From: Erythrobacter sp. F6033
GTDB lineage: Bacteria; Pseudomonadota; Alphaproteobacteria; Sphingomonadales; Sphingomonadaceae
Direction of reading: 5' to 3'
Assembly: GCF_023016005.1 (NCBI RefSeq)
Contig: NZ_JALKAZ010000001.1
Span: 1,426,001 to 1,490,000, forward strand
Length of the DNA stretch: 64,000 nt
Both the position numbers and the translations under genes were made by a program. The notes beneath the pieces are model-generated. The model saw nothing but the letters and a program-made list of their open reading frames with translations, searched no databases and was not told where the DNA came from. Shown piece after piece: positions 1 to 9,232 of the stretch (positions are counted from its first letter, which is position 1; each line of letters opens with the position of its first letter).

Positions 1-4
1 AGCA

Positions 5-1570
5 TCAGGCAGCCTCCTCCTCCGACATTTCGAGGCGCGGGAAGACTGGCGTGGGTTTCGCCACGACGAAACCGCTTTCTACGAGCCGTTTATACCAGGT
101 GAGATCGGACAAAGCGGCGTAGCTGCGTTCCGCTTGAGGAACACCCAACTGATCGAGCAGGCCCGCTGCTTTTTCAGGAACAACGGGTTGGATCGCAATC
201 GTAAGGTCGCGCAGAGCGACAAAAAGCGTCTGCAGAACAACCTTCATCCGCTTCGGATCGGTTTTCTTGAGCGTCCAAGGCGCTTGCTCATCAACATACT
301 GGTTGCAGGCATACACAGCACGCATCCACGCCTCGATACCGACAGAGAATACAAGGTCTTCAAAGGCTCGTGGCAACTCGACTGCGCAGGCGTCACGAAC
401 GTGGCCCAGCAGGTCGTCGTCCGGTTCAGTCCCGTCAAATTCCTCGAGAACTCCGTCCATGTTCTTCACGATCATGGACAGGGTGCGCTGAGCGAGATTG
501 CCAAAACTGTTCGCAAGCTCGGCATTGGCCCGCGTCACGATTGCTTCGGGTGAATAGCTGCCATCCTGCCCGTATGCGACTTCGCGCATCAGGAAATAAC
601 GGAGGGCATCAACCCCGAATTTATCCGCCAATTCAAGCGGATCAGTCACATTTCCAAGAGACTTCGATTCTTTTTGTCCGCGATTGAGCAGGAAACCGTG
701 GCCGAACACTTTTTGCGGAACAGGCAGGTCCGCGCTCATCAAAAACGCTGGCCAGTAAATCGTGTGGAACCGGACGATATCCTTGCCAATGATGTGCAGG
801 TTGGCCGGCCAAAAATCGGCCATGTCATCGGTTTGATCGGGGAAGCCGAGACCGGTGAGATAGTTCGTCAGGGCATCGACCCAGACATACATCACGTGGT
901 CATCGCTGCCCGGGACTTTCACGCCCCAGTCAAAGCTAGTCCGGCTGACCGACAAGTCACGCAGACCCTGCTCGACAAAAGCGATCATCTCGTTGCGGCG
1001 GCTTACCGGTTCAAGGAACCCAGGTGTTCTGAGCAATTCCAGAAGCTTATCTTGATACTTTGAGAGCCGGAAGAACCAGCTTTCTTCGACGGTCCATTCA
1101 ACAGGAGTACCTTGCGGCGACAGTTTCGCGCTGCCCTCGCCTTCGACCAGCTCGCTTTCATCATAATAGGCTTCGTCGCGAACGGAATACCAACCCTCAT
1201 ACCGGTCCAAATAGAGGTCACCAGCGTCCTCCATCCGCTGCCAGATCGCTTGACTGGCGCGGTGGTGGTCTTCTTCAACTGTACGAATAAACCTATCGTA
1301 AGATACGTTCAGTGCATCACACATCTCTTTGAAGTATGATGACATTTCATCTGCTAGTTCGCGTGCAGTCCGGCCCTGTTCTTCGGCTTTGCGAGCCATT
1401 TTGAGCCCATGCTCGTCCGTACCCGTCTGAAAACGAACGTTACGCCCCATCTGGCGCTGAAAACGCGCGATCACATCGGTCGAAATAGCCTCATAGGCAT
1501 GGCCGATATGGGGCCGCCCGTTAGGGTAACTGATTGCCGTGGTGACATAGAATGTGTTGTTTTCAGCCAT
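5..1570 (-). CDS. metG: Methionyl-tRNA synthetase
   Basis: Charges tRNA-Met with methionine in the cytoplasm (class I synthetase). The HIGH signature lies at residues 21-24 after YPNGRP, and the second ATP-binding motif is the KESKS form in GQKESKSLGN. The knuckle region (GWYSVRDEAYY) carries no zinc-binding cysteines, as is usual for alphaproteobacterial enzymes. At 521 residues it has normal length without the C-terminal tRNA-binding extension of the E. coli enzyme. The frame is open for 39 further codons upstream, but the MAENNTFYVTTAISYPNG start is the family-conserved one. It overlaps the holB stop by 8 bases, so it is translated from the dacA-tmk-holB-metG operon. Confidence 0.96.
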   Translation of the reverse strand: MAENNTFYVTTAISYPNGRPHIGHAYEAISTDVIARFQRQMGRNVRFQTGTDEHGLKMARKAEEQGRTARELADEMSSYFKEMCDALNVSYDRFIRTVEEDHHRASQAIWQRMEDAGDLYLDRYEGWYSVRDEAYYDESELVEGEGSAKLSPQGTPVEWTVEESWFFRLSKYQDKLLELLRTPGFLEPVSRRNEMIAFVEQGLRDLSVSRTSFDWGVKVPGSDDHVMYVWVDALTNYLTGLGFPDQTDDMADFWPANLHIIGKDIVRFHTIYWPAFLMSADLPVPQKVFGHGFLLNRGQKESKSLGNVTDPLELADKFGVDALRYFLMREVAYGQDGSYSPEAIVTRANAELANSFGNLAQRTLSMIVKNMDGVLEEFDGTEPDDDLLGHVRDACAVELPRAFEDLVFSVGIEAWMRAVYACNQYVDEQAPWTLKKTDPKRMKVVLQTLFVALRDLTIAIQPVVPEKAAGLLDQLGVPQAERSYAALSDLTWYKRLVESGFVVAKPTPVFPRLEMSEEEAA

Positions 1571-2528
1571 GGGCGTGCTCGCTACCCGCGCCGACTGAGC
1601 TAAGCAAGGTGCCGATTTCCATAGCGAGCAAACCGTTGTCGAAATTGTAGGTGGGTGCCTGACCGGCAAGCGATACCAACTCGCCATGCACCTCGATCAA
1701 TCGGCCGCGCTGCGTAGATGAAACAGCATTGCGAGCGCGATCCGCAACGAGCGATTGGGCAAGCTCGAGTACCGATTGGATTCGCGCACGATCAGCCCGC
1801 GACCCGATGGCACGGGATAGATCCCCTCGCGCCTGAAATGCTGCATCGCCTTGATCCAAGAGGCTGCCAATCAAAGACGCGAGAGGCCCCATATCCTGCT
1901 CTAGGAAGCGCAGAGCGGCGCCAAATGAACCATCCGATGCCTTGATTGCTGCAGCGCGTGCGCTTGGACTGGCTGAACTGCCCTGATCTGACAAAAGCCG
2001 CTCGAGATCGGCGTCCGTTAGGGTTGGAAAGCGCAACAGGCGACAGCGCGAGCGAATTGTCGGAAGCAAGCGCGATGGGCGGTGCGCCACAAGGATAAAA
2101 AACGTACCCTGCGGTGGTTCTTCAAGGCTCTTAAGCAATGCGTTCGATGCGCTGGGCTCCATGTCGTCCGACGGGTCAATGATGATTGCTCGCCGCGCAC
2201 CCAATGTCGGCCGCGTATTCAATCGGCGCTGCATGTCACGAATTTGACCGACGGCAATATTGCGTTTGACCTGGTACTCTTTGCCTTCGTCGCGCTTCTT
2301 CTGTTCTTTATCATCCTTTGGCAGATGGGTGAGTGTAAGTATGTCCGGATGATCGCCGGCAGGTTGATGTACGCCAGTCTCACTCACCAATTCGCGAGCC
2401 GCAGCCAATGCAAAATCACGTTTGCCAAGGCCGCTCTTGCCGGCGAGTATCCAACCGTGATGCATACGCGCGCCCGACACAGCCCGTCGCCACTCGCGCC
2501 ATGCATCATTGTGGTTAGGCCAATCCAC
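1563..2528 (-). CDS. holB: DNA polymerase III delta' subunit
   Basis: Clamp-loader subunit of the replicative polymerase. The Walker A-like loop GKSGLGKR is at residues 30-37; LLKSLEEPPQGTFF followed by IRSRC forms the AAA+ sensor region typical of delta'/gamma proteins. At 321 residues the length is normal for alphaproteobacteria. The first codon overlaps the last base of tmk and its end overlaps metG, so tmk-holB-metG are translationally coupled. Confidence 0.93.
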   Translation of the reverse strand: MDWPNHNDAWREWRRAVSGARMHHGWILAGKSGLGKRDFALAAARELVSETGVHQPAGDHPDILTLTHLPKDDKEQKKRDEGKEYQVKRNIAVGQIRDMQRRLNTRPTLGARRAIIIDPSDDMEPSASNALLKSLEEPPQGTFFILVAHRPSRLLPTIRSRCRLLRFPTLTDADLERLLSDQGSSASPSARAAAIKASDGSFGAALRFLEQDMGPLASLIGSLLDQGDAAFQARGDLSRAIGSRADRARIQSVLELAQSLVADRARNAVSSTQRGRLIEVHGELVSLAGQAPTYNFDNGLLAMEIGTLLSSVGAGSEHAHG

Positions 2529-3193
2529 TAGCGTTTCTCGACACCCAAGGTTGCATTTATCGCCATCATAACCGCTTCATGAACTTCATCAGGCGAACCG
2601 CTTCCGTCGATAACTGTAAAGCCCTGAGGATTGGACTGCGCCAACATGCTGAACCGAGCGGCCACTTTTTGGTGATAGGCAGCGCTACGCCCGCCAATCG
2701 CGTCCGCCTCACCACCATCACGCTCAATAAGCCGCTGACCCAATTGATCAGCGCCTACATCGAGGAGAATTGTAAGGTCGGGCCTCAATCCATCGCTGCC
2801 GAATTGATGGAGGTCTAGGATTGCTTGATCACCCAGCCCTCCGGCACCGCCTTGATACGCTCTGCTTGAATCGATGAAACGATCACAGATCACCCACGTA
2901 CCGGATTCTAGCGCAGGGATGATCCGATGTTCAACGTGATCCGCTCTCGCAGCCGCAAAAAGCAATGCCTCGGCCTTGAGGCTCCAGCCATTCGAAGAAT
3001 CCTTGCCGGGCGGATCAAGCAACAGCGAGCGTATTGCCTCTGCACCGGGTGTGCCGCCGGGTTCCCTTGTCACATCAACCTTTATCGAACGAGCCCTCAG
3101 CGCCTCGGCAAGTTTCAGCGCCTGTGTGCTCTTGCCTGCACCTTCACCGCCTTCGAAAGCTATGAAACGGCCTCTTGGCAATGCCTCACTCAT
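2528..3193 (-). CDS. tmk: Thymidylate kinase
   Basis: Phosphorylates dTMP to dTDP for DNA synthesis. The P-loop GGEGAGKST is at residues 15-23, followed by the DR motif (TREPGGTPGAE) and ICDRFIDSS, all characteristic of the family. The start chosen (MSEALPRG) forms an ATGA overlap with the stop of the upstream dacA gene; an alternative ATG three codons earlier is possible. 221 residues. Confidence 0.95.
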   Translation of the reverse strand: MSEALPRGRFIAFEGGEGAGKSTQALKLAEALRARSIKVDVTREPGGTPGAEAIRSLLLDPPGKDSSNGWSLKAEALLFAAARADHVEHRIIPALESGTWVICDRFIDSSRAYQGGAGGLGDQAILDLHQFGSDGLRPDLTILLDVGADQLGQRLIERDGGEADAIGGRSAAYHQKVAARFSMLAQSNPQGFTVIDGSGSPDEVHEAVMMAINATLGVEKR

Positions 3194-4365
3194 TCGAACC
3201 ACCCGGCAATGCCATTATAGATCCTTCTAAATGGACCAGCTTGTGCCACGTCCTGCTCAGCCACGAGAGGAACAATCGCAGGCTCCATATCCGGAACTGT
3301 TATCTCGAGACTTGCGATGGCTTCGCCCTTCACTATCGGAGCTCGTACCGGACCATCATACACAATTTTGTATCGGACAGCGCCGCTTTGGTTGCGCGGC
3401 ACATTAACAAACACAGCCCTATCGGTGCTCAACTCAACTTGCCTCGCATCGCCGCCTTGAATTCTAGCGGAGCCGACTACAACGGTCGCGTCCAAAAGTC
3501 GTTTTCTTTCGAAATGTTCAAACCCCCATCGCATAAAATTCCGCGATAGGCGTGCGCGTAATGCATTGCGCTCCACACCAGCTAGAATCATTACCAATCG
3601 TTGGCCGTCTCGCTCAGCAGTTCCTAAAAAACCAAAGCCCGCTTCGCTCGTAAACCCAGTCTTGATTCCGTCCGCACCGCGAACCCTCCCCAACAAGGGA
3701 TCGCGATTGACCTGTGTAAGTCCATTGTACGAAAAATTGGGTCGCCCGATGAATTCTGCATAGAGCGCCGGATGGCGTTCAATCATTGCCCGAGCCAGCT
3801 TAACGAGATCGTTCGCTGTAGTGAAAGTCCGCCCTTCATCGGGCCACCCGTTCGGTGTCCCGAAATGACTGCTATACATGCCAATGCTGCTGGCTTTCAT
3901 GTTCATTTCATCGAGCCAAGCCGGAATGGAACCAGCGAGCCCTTCCGCAAGAACGATTGAACCGTCATTGGCTGACACCGTCGTTATGCCTGCGATTAGC
4001 TCGCGAACCGGAACCTGCGCATCAGGCGGCAAGAGCATTGAAGACCCCGTACCAAACCATTCTTCCGAAACCTCGGGAGAGACCGTCAGCAATTGCTCTC
4101 GATCTAGAGTTCCATTGGCGATTCTTTCGAACGCGGTGAACGCGGTCATGGTCTTTGTAATCGACGCCGGCACAAAACGCCGATTAGCGTTCCGCTCGTA
4201 CAGAATTTGACCAGATGTAATATCGACGAGGAGTGCGATCGGCGCTTCGTCTGCAGACGGAGTTGCCGCACGGCCTCCACCTTGTGCATGAACCCCGTTT
4301 CCAGGGACAATCGCACCTGCAAGTGCAACTAGAAATACTGAAAAATTGAAGAGTTTGCGGGCCAC
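3190..4365 (-). CDS. dacA: D-alanyl-D-alanine carboxypeptidase (PBP5/6 family)
   Basis: Periplasmic enzyme that trims the terminal D-Ala of peptidoglycan pentapeptides. A signal peptide covers about residues 1-28 (ends VHAQ). The three penicillin-binding motifs are present: SITK at 68-71, SAN in VSANDGS, and KTG in GIKTGF. The C-terminal domain is of PBP5 type and ends FRRIYNGIAGWFE, which may serve as a membrane-associating helix. It is the first gene of the dacA-tmk-holB-metG operon. The choice between dacA and dacC names is arbitrary. Confidence 0.93.
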   Translation of the reverse strand: MARKLFNFSVFLVALAGAIVPGNGVHAQGGGRAATPSADEAPIALLVDITSGQILYERNANRRFVPASITKTMTAFTAFERIANGTLDREQLLTVSPEVSEEWFGTGSSMLLPPDAQVPVRELIAGITTVSANDGSIVLAEGLAGSIPAWLDEMNMKASSIGMYSSHFGTPNGWPDEGRTFTTANDLVKLARAMIERHPALYAEFIGRPNFSYNGLTQVNRDPLLGRVRGADGIKTGFTSEAGFGFLGTAERDGQRLVMILAGVERNALRARLSRNFMRWGFEHFERKRLLDATVVVGSARIQGGDARQVELSTDRAVFVNVPRNQSGAVRYKIVYDGPVRAPIVKGEAIASLEITVPDMEPAIVPLVAEQDVAQAGPFRRIYNGIAGWFE

Positions 4366-4413
4366 TCGCGTGACATAGCCCTCTGCAACGGCATTGGCGA
4401 GATCGCGTGTCGT

Positions 4414-5448
4414 TTAGTTCACTATTTCGTCCGCAAGCAAACCAACGCTCATGGCGTAATAGTTTGAGCAATTGTACTCGAGGATTACCCGGTAATTGCC
4501 TGTCAGCAGCCAAGCAGGAGCGCCCGGCCCATCCGGTTGGAATAGCGACACAAGCGTATCGTCTGGCAGTGGGCGCTGCGCACGCACGCCTAGATCGCGC
4601 CATTCACGAATCGTCTTCCACTCGCTGTGCCGCTCATGAACGCGCGAACATACCTGCGCCTTCAGCTTGTTTTTGTAGGCATCGACATTGAAACCTGTCG
4701 GGACATTGGCCCGCACGCCCCATGGCTGACCTGTCCGCCAGCCCGCATCCCGGAAGTAATTCGCGATAGAAGCGAACGTATCGGATCGATTGGAAAAGAT
4801 GTTTGCCCGGCCGTCACCGTCACCATCCGCTGCGAGACGGAGGTACACCGATGGGAGAAACTGCGGATTGCCAAAAGCACCAGCATAGCTTCCAACCAGT
4901 TGATTCCGCGAATAACCCTTGTCAGCAACCTTCATCAAGGCGATGAATTCATTTGAAAAAAGCTCGCGCCGACGCCCTTCCCAAGCCAAGGTCGCTAAAC
5001 TGCGTGAAAGGTCAAAATTGCCGCGTATCCGGCCATAACTCGTTTCGTGACCAAAGATGGCGACAATAACCTCCGCAGGAACGCCGTACTGCGATTCCAC
5101 CGCGCGCAAGACTGACCGATTGTTCTGAAACACAGTTCGCCCGCCGCGAATCCGAACGGAATTCACATGTGTCGCAATATAGGGGGCAAGCGCCGGGTAT
5201 CCCCGAGTAGTTGGCCGACCTGGTTGCCCGCGATCCAGCCTGATCACGCGATCGTTTGGGTTCAGACCAGCAGTCATCCGCCGAATCGTCGCTTCGCTCA
5301 CACCCTCCCCTCGGGCTCGCGCCTTAAGCTGTTCAATATAAACATCAAAAGCGATTCCATCACGTGCTTGCGACTGCGCGGTCGTTGGTGAAATCGGGGC
5401 GGAAAGTGCCGCAAGAGCGAGCGCGGCAATGAAGAAACGTTGGATCAT
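4414..5448 (-). CDS. mltB: Lytic murein transglycosylase, MltB family
   Basis: Cleaves the MurNAc-GlcNAc bond of peptidoglycan to give 1,6-anhydro ends. The signal peptide is residues 1-25 (ends TTAQ). The SLT_2 domain has the catalytic Glu at E135 in IFGHETSYG and the signature GAFGNPQFLPS. 344 residues. The frame stays open upstream across the tRNA gene, but the start used here has AGGAA six bases upstream and begins the signal peptide. It is transcribed in the same direction as the downstream dacA operon, 48 bases away. There is no lipobox, so it is likely a soluble periplasmic form. Confidence 0.9.
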   Translation of the reverse strand: MIQRFFIAALALAALSAPISPTTAQSQARDGIAFDVYIEQLKARARGEGVSEATIRRMTAGLNPNDRVIRLDRGQPGRPTTRGYPALAPYIATHVNSVRIRGGRTVFQNNRSVLRAVESQYGVPAEVIVAIFGHETSYGRIRGNFDLSRSLATLAWEGRRRELFSNEFIALMKVADKGYSRNQLVGSYAGAFGNPQFLPSVYLRLAADGDGDGRANIFSNRSDTFASIANYFRDAGWRTGQPWGVRANVPTGFNVDAYKNKLKAQVCSRVHERHSEWKTIREWRDLGVRAQRPLPDDTLVSLFQPDGPGAPAWLLTGNYRVILEYNCSNYYAMSVGLLADEIVN

Positions 5449-5537
5449 TTTTCCTGTGTCACACAAAATAGATGAATACCCAATATCCGAAGTGTGGTGA
5501 CAAGGACGAAATGCACCGTTATTGGGCTCCACTGCGC

Positions 5538-5627
5538 GGACAGGTGGCAGAGCGGTTGAATGCACCGGTCTTGAAAACCGGCAAGGGTGCAAGCCCTTCG
5601 TGGGTTCGAATCCCACCCTGTCCGCCA
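5538..5627 (+). tRNA. tRNA-Ser(UGA)
   Basis: The 7-bp acceptor stem GGACAGG/CCTGTCC, G discriminator and encoded CCA (5625-5627) are all visible. The anticodon arm is CCGGT-CTTGAAA-ACCGG, giving anticodon UGA (reads UCN serine codons). The extended variable arm and GGTTCGAATCC T-arm are typical of a class II tRNA-Ser. It is divergent from mltB and stands alone, with no integrase gene nearby. Confidence 0.97.
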
Positions 5628-5970
5628 CTTTTCCTCTTCACCCTGCGACATATCGCGACATCTAACACGATCGCCCGATTCGAATCGGCGAGCTGATCGT
5701 CCTCAGGTGCTGTACCAATCGGTCAATTTCCTAATCAGGTAAGAATTCTCACTGACAGAGTGACGTCACCCAATTTACTCAAAATTAGGGTTTGTAAGTC
5801 GCCGTCAACTGCCATTGCATCGCCATCACATCACCTAGCGCGGCGGTAACGAAAAGTTCAAAATTCTTACTATCTTAACCTTCCCGGGAAACGAAACTCT
5901 ACGACCTCATCGGCTAAATCCGTCTCGTGATCGGTGCATCTAACGCACCCAACAAACGGAATTTGAAGTC
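5628..5970. other. Intergenic region between tRNA-Ser and the S8 protease gene
   Basis: No gene is supported here. It contains a perfect 14-bp palindrome CCGATTCGAATCGG (5675-5688), a 10-bp palindrome GTGACGTCAC (5760-5769), and a 9-bp inverted pair GTAAGAATT (5739-5747) / AATTCTTAC (5862-5870). It becomes AT-richer toward the S8 gene, whose promoter it presumably holds. No T-run terminator follows the tRNA. Confidence 0.6.
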
Positions 5971-8900
5971 ATGAAGTCATTGTCCATCAGCACCGCGACA
6001 GCAGCCGTCGCCATTTCGCTCGCCAGCTCGGCGAATGCGAAAGAGGCGCAGCCATATGTCACGCCCATTACTGAGGGGCTTCTCACTGCTGAGGTAACTG
6101 CGGTTCCGATCATGTCGGGTGCCGGCGAAACCGTATCAGTTGAAGACGTCGCGCTTCCAACGTCACACAATGAAGCTGAGGTTAGTTTCCCGGTTGAGGC
6201 AACTGTCTCAAGTGCATTGAATTCCGCACCCGCAAGTGACGAGCTGCTGACACTTCCTTCGTTGCGCGCGCCAACCGATTTCGAATTCAGCCCTGTGTCT
6301 TCAGACGCACTCGTTGTCACAACACGCGGTGTCGACCCTCACTATGGTGACATTGACGCCTTCTGGGGGGACATCGTTGCCTTCTACGGCGATATCGATG
6401 CGTTCTGGGGCGACATCAGCCCGTTCTACGGAGACATCGACGCATTCTGGGGAGACATTAGCCCGTTCTACGGAGACATTGATGCATTCTGGGGCGACAT
6501 TGACGCTTTCTACGGTGACATTGATGCGTTCAACCAGGCTGATCTTGCAGCACATGGTGATTTTTGGAAATCTGCTGGCGCACAAATCAGTTCGACTGAG
6601 AAAGTCTGGTCAGACCTCCAATTCAGCACCAATGCGCTCGGTCTGGTCACCATCTCCTATGATGGCACGCCAAACAAAATCCGCAATGCGCTCGAAACGC
6701 TTATTGCACAAGCAGAGGTACAATTTGGTGCCGCGTATCAGCAGAAAACCGGAAAGAGCTTCCGCGAAGGTTTTGTTTCTGAGATTCTCGCTCGTCACGG
6801 TCTCGACCTGACAGACAGCAGCGCATCTAAAGAGACCCTTGCAAAATCGGCGGCTGAACGCTCTGCATTCTTCCTAGACTGGCACGATAGCCTCAACCAG
6901 TATTCTGGCATTGATCAGGTCGATCACTGGATGGCTCAGATCAACTGGACCCCTTCGATCACCCAGATCCAGGGCGAAGGTCGTCAGGCTGTCGTCGGGA
7001 TCATCGACGGTAGCTTCTCGAATGACGCCGATCTTGGCAACAACATCGCATGGGCTGGCGGATACGACAATCCGGTCGGCGGACATGGCGCTGGTGTCGC
7101 CAGCCTTATCGCAGGTGCGCATGACGGCGAAGGCATCATGGGCATCGCTCCAGAAGTGCAAATCGCAACCTACAACCCATTCAATCCGAATGGCACAACT
7201 TCGTGGGCCGACGTTGAGCGCGGCATCAATGAGCTGCTGTTCGCTTATGTTGGCGGCAACGAAACGGGTTATGTCAGTGTTGTAAACCTCTCGCTCGGCG
7301 AAAGCGGTTGGGCGCTCGCACAGGGCATGGCAGATGTGCTGAACAGCCCGACCATTGCACGCTATAATCACGAGACGACTTACGTCATTGCCGCAGGCAA
7401 CGAGGGTGTTTCGCAAACTGCAGATATTGACTGGCAGTACGGCCGTGACACCACCTTCATTCTGGTCGGCTCGGTTGACCCGTCCGGTCAGATCTCGAAT
7501 TTCTCCAACCGTCCGGGCAGCGCATGTTTACTAAACAACGGCGTCTGTGATGCTGGCAACGAATTGTACCTGCGCACTGTCGTGGCTCCAGGCTCGCTTA
7601 TCCTTGTTTCTGATGGTCAGGGCGGCGTAACCCGTCACTCGGGCACGTCATTCTCGGCTCCGCTGGTATCGGGCGCGATCACGCTGTTGCATGATCGCTG
7701 GCAGTGGCTTGCGCGCAATCCAGAAGAAACCGCGGAAATCATCTTCCGTTCGGCTCAGGATCTGGGCGCACCGGGACCAGACGAAGTTTATGGCTGGGGT
7801 CTGCTGGACGTGGCCGCTTCGCAGTCGCCGCTGAACTTTAACGATCTTACAATCAACCTTCACCAGAACGGCAACGCGAAAGCTGGCCGTAAAATCAGCG
7901 CGACTGAATTGCTGGCTTCAGGTGTTCCATCATGGTGGGATACAGAAGCTGTGTATTTCACAGCTTTCGAAGACATCGGAAATACCTATCGTGATTTCAC
8001 GATCCCAATGTCGACCTTCACATACGGCACATCGACTGATGTGTTAGGCCATGGCTGGCAGCGCATGCAGGACTTTGTGTCTGACCGCTTTGCCAATTGG
8101 TTGCTTTCCGGCGGTACCGACACCGATGGTGACGGACAGCACGGCATCAATCAGGTCCGCTCGAACACGACACAGGCCAATGGCCAATGGTCAATGCGTG
8201 TCGATGCCATCGCTCCGCGCGTTATGGAAGACGGCGCGATGCGTCCGGTGCACAACGCCGCGACATTGAACAACCCAGCGGGCAATATGTCTTTCACTGT
8301 TGGCCATGGCCAAGGTGCTCTTGCCCTTGCCGGAAACAACTTCGGCATCATGAGCGATCACGATCAAGACACTGGCGGCGTAAACCCGGTATTGGGCTTT
8401 GCTTCGGGTGAAGTCTTTGCTGGCGCGACTTATGCTGCTGCAAAGGCGACAACGGTAAGTGTGGGCTACACGCAAAACCGCGAAGATTGGCGCGATCTGG
8501 ATGGCGTTTCTGAAATTGAACGCAACCTACAACGTCAGCTTGGTGCCCGCGATGCAGAAGCGCTTACAATCGGTGTTGAGCAGAAAGTCACCAAGAACCT
8601 CTCGGTCAACGCGCAGTATACGTATCTGCGTGAAGACGATGCCGTTCTCGGCGCTCAGACCACGGTTGATGCCTTCCTCGGCGAAGGTTCACGCACCAAC
8701 GCCGTTACAGTTTCAGCATCGATGAACCTGGGCAATGGCTTCTCGTTCGATCTGTCCGCAACGGGCGGCGCAACAAAAGCCGCTGAAGGTCAATTGCTTG
8801 CAACGTCGAACGACGTGATGAGCACGGCCGGTCAGTTCACCGTCAACAAACGCGGTGTGATGGGCGAGCGCGACATTCTTCGTGTATCGGTCGGCCAGCC

Positions 8901-9150
8901 TCTGACAGTTGAGCGCGGCGAATTGGAATTCACCAGCGAAGAGATTGTCGATCGCATTACTGGCGAACGCGGGCTGGTTACGCAGACAATCGGTATCGAT
9001 ACAAAGCGTCGGTACACTGGTGAAATCGTCTATGCGACACCTGTCACGAAGACATCTGAATTGGGCTTGATCGGTCGCTATATTAGCGAAGGCGAGCTTG
9101 GCCAGGATGAGAGCTTTATGCTCGGTGCTAACTTCGGACTGCGCTTCTAA
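5971..9150 (+). CDS. Secreted S8 (subtilisin-like) serine protease with autotransporter barrel and GDI heptad repeats
   Basis: A 1059-residue surface or secreted protease. Signal peptide about 1-23 (ends ANA). An acidic linker is followed by nine tandem 7-residue repeats at residues 126-188. The S8 domain carries the complete triad: D346 in IIDGSF, H372 in GGHGAGVAS, S560 in GTSFSAP; the oxyanion Asn is in IAAGNEG. From about residue 760 there are alternating amphipathic strands ending in a terminal Phe (NFGLRF), as in type V autotransporter barrels. Inference: the barrel exports the passenger across the outer membrane and the protease may act in cis or on surface proteins. It sits alone behind a 343-bp leader; the next gene is a c-di-GMP enzyme in the same orientation. 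The repeats are unlike any named domain that I can place. Confidence 0.88.
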   Translation: MKSLSISTATAAVAISLASSANAKEAQPYVTPITEGLLTAEVTAVPIMSGAGETVSVEDVALPTSHNEAEVSFPVEATVSSALNSAPASDELLTLPSLRAPTDFEFSPVSSDALVVTTRGVDPHYGDIDAFWGDIVAFYGDIDAFWGDISPFYGDIDAFWGDISPFYGDIDAFWGDIDAFYGDIDAFNQADLAAHGDFWKSAGAQISSTEKVWSDLQFSTNALGLVTISYDGTPNKIRNALETLIAQAEVQFGAAYQQKTGKSFREGFVSEILARHGLDLTDSSASKETLAKSAAERSAFFLDWHDSLNQYSGIDQVDHWMAQINWTPSITQIQGEGRQAVVGIIDGSFSNDADLGNNIAWAGGYDNPVGGHGAGVASLIAGAHDGEGIMGIAPEVQIATYNPFNPNGTTSWADVERGINELLFAYVGGNETGYVSVVNLSLGESGWALAQGMADVLNSPTIARYNHETTYVIAAGNEGVSQTADIDWQYGRDTTFILVGSVDPSGQISNFSNRPGSACLLNNGVCDAGNELYLRTVVAPGSLILVSDGQGGVTRHSGTSFSAPLVSGAITLLHDRWQWLARNPEETAEIIFRSAQDLGAPGPDEVYGWGLLDVAASQSPLNFNDLTINLHQNGNAKAGRKISATELLASGVPSWWDTEAVYFTAFEDIGNTYRDFTIPMSTFTYGTSTDVLGHGWQRMQDFVSDRFANWLLSGGTDTDGDGQHGINQVRSNTTQANGQWSMRVDAIAPRVMEDGAMRPVHNAATLNNPAGNMSFTVGHGQGALALAGNNFGIMSDHDQDTGGVNPVLGFASGEVFAGATYAAAKATTVSVGYTQNREDWRDLDGVSEIERNLQRQLGARDAEALTIGVEQKVTKNLSVNAQYTYLREDDAVLGAQTTVDAFLGEGSRTNAVTVSASMNLGNGFSFDLSATGGATKAAEGQLLATSNDVMSTAGQFTVNKRGVMGERDILRVSVGQPLTVERGELEFTSEEIVDRITGERGLVTQTIGIDTKRRYTGEIVYATPVTKTSELGLIGRYISEGELGQDESFMLGANFGLRF
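6346..6534 (+). repeat. Nine tandem 21-bp units encoding GDI(D/V/S)(A/P)F(W/Y/N)
   Basis: Nine exact in-frame 21-bp units fill 189 bases. At protein level the consensus is GDI-x-x-F-aromatic, with W and Y strictly alternating for the first eight units and N in the ninth, so the higher-order period is 14 residues / 42 bp. Several 42-bp units are nearly identical in DNA while third codon positions vary elsewhere, which suggests both recent duplication and selection for the peptide pattern. Confidence 0.95.
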
Positions 9151-9232
9151 ACACTTTAAAAACGAGTTGCGGTTAAAGGCAGAGGATCGAACGACCTCGA
9201 TTAACTAAGCTGGCTTACAGGGGAGCAATAAG

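Noticed and set aside
5455..5465. TGTGTCACACA palindrome before mltB as an operator.
   Set aside because: Only 11 bases and it overlaps the ribosome-binding region; nothing to distinguish it from chance.
5449..5628. Extended N-terminus of MltB running across the tRNA gene.
   Set aside because: The frame is only open by chance; the tRNA-Ser fits perfectly and the later start carries an AGGAA site and signal peptide.
5536..5644. tRNA-Ser as a phage/island attachment site.
   Set aside because: No integrase next to it and no duplicated tRNA 3' end found by eye; the xerC gene 36 kb away is of the chromosomal type.
6301..6585. Antisense open frame across the GDI repeats.
   Set aside because: Its periodic VNVxxE pattern is only the reverse-complement shadow of the 21-bp repeat.
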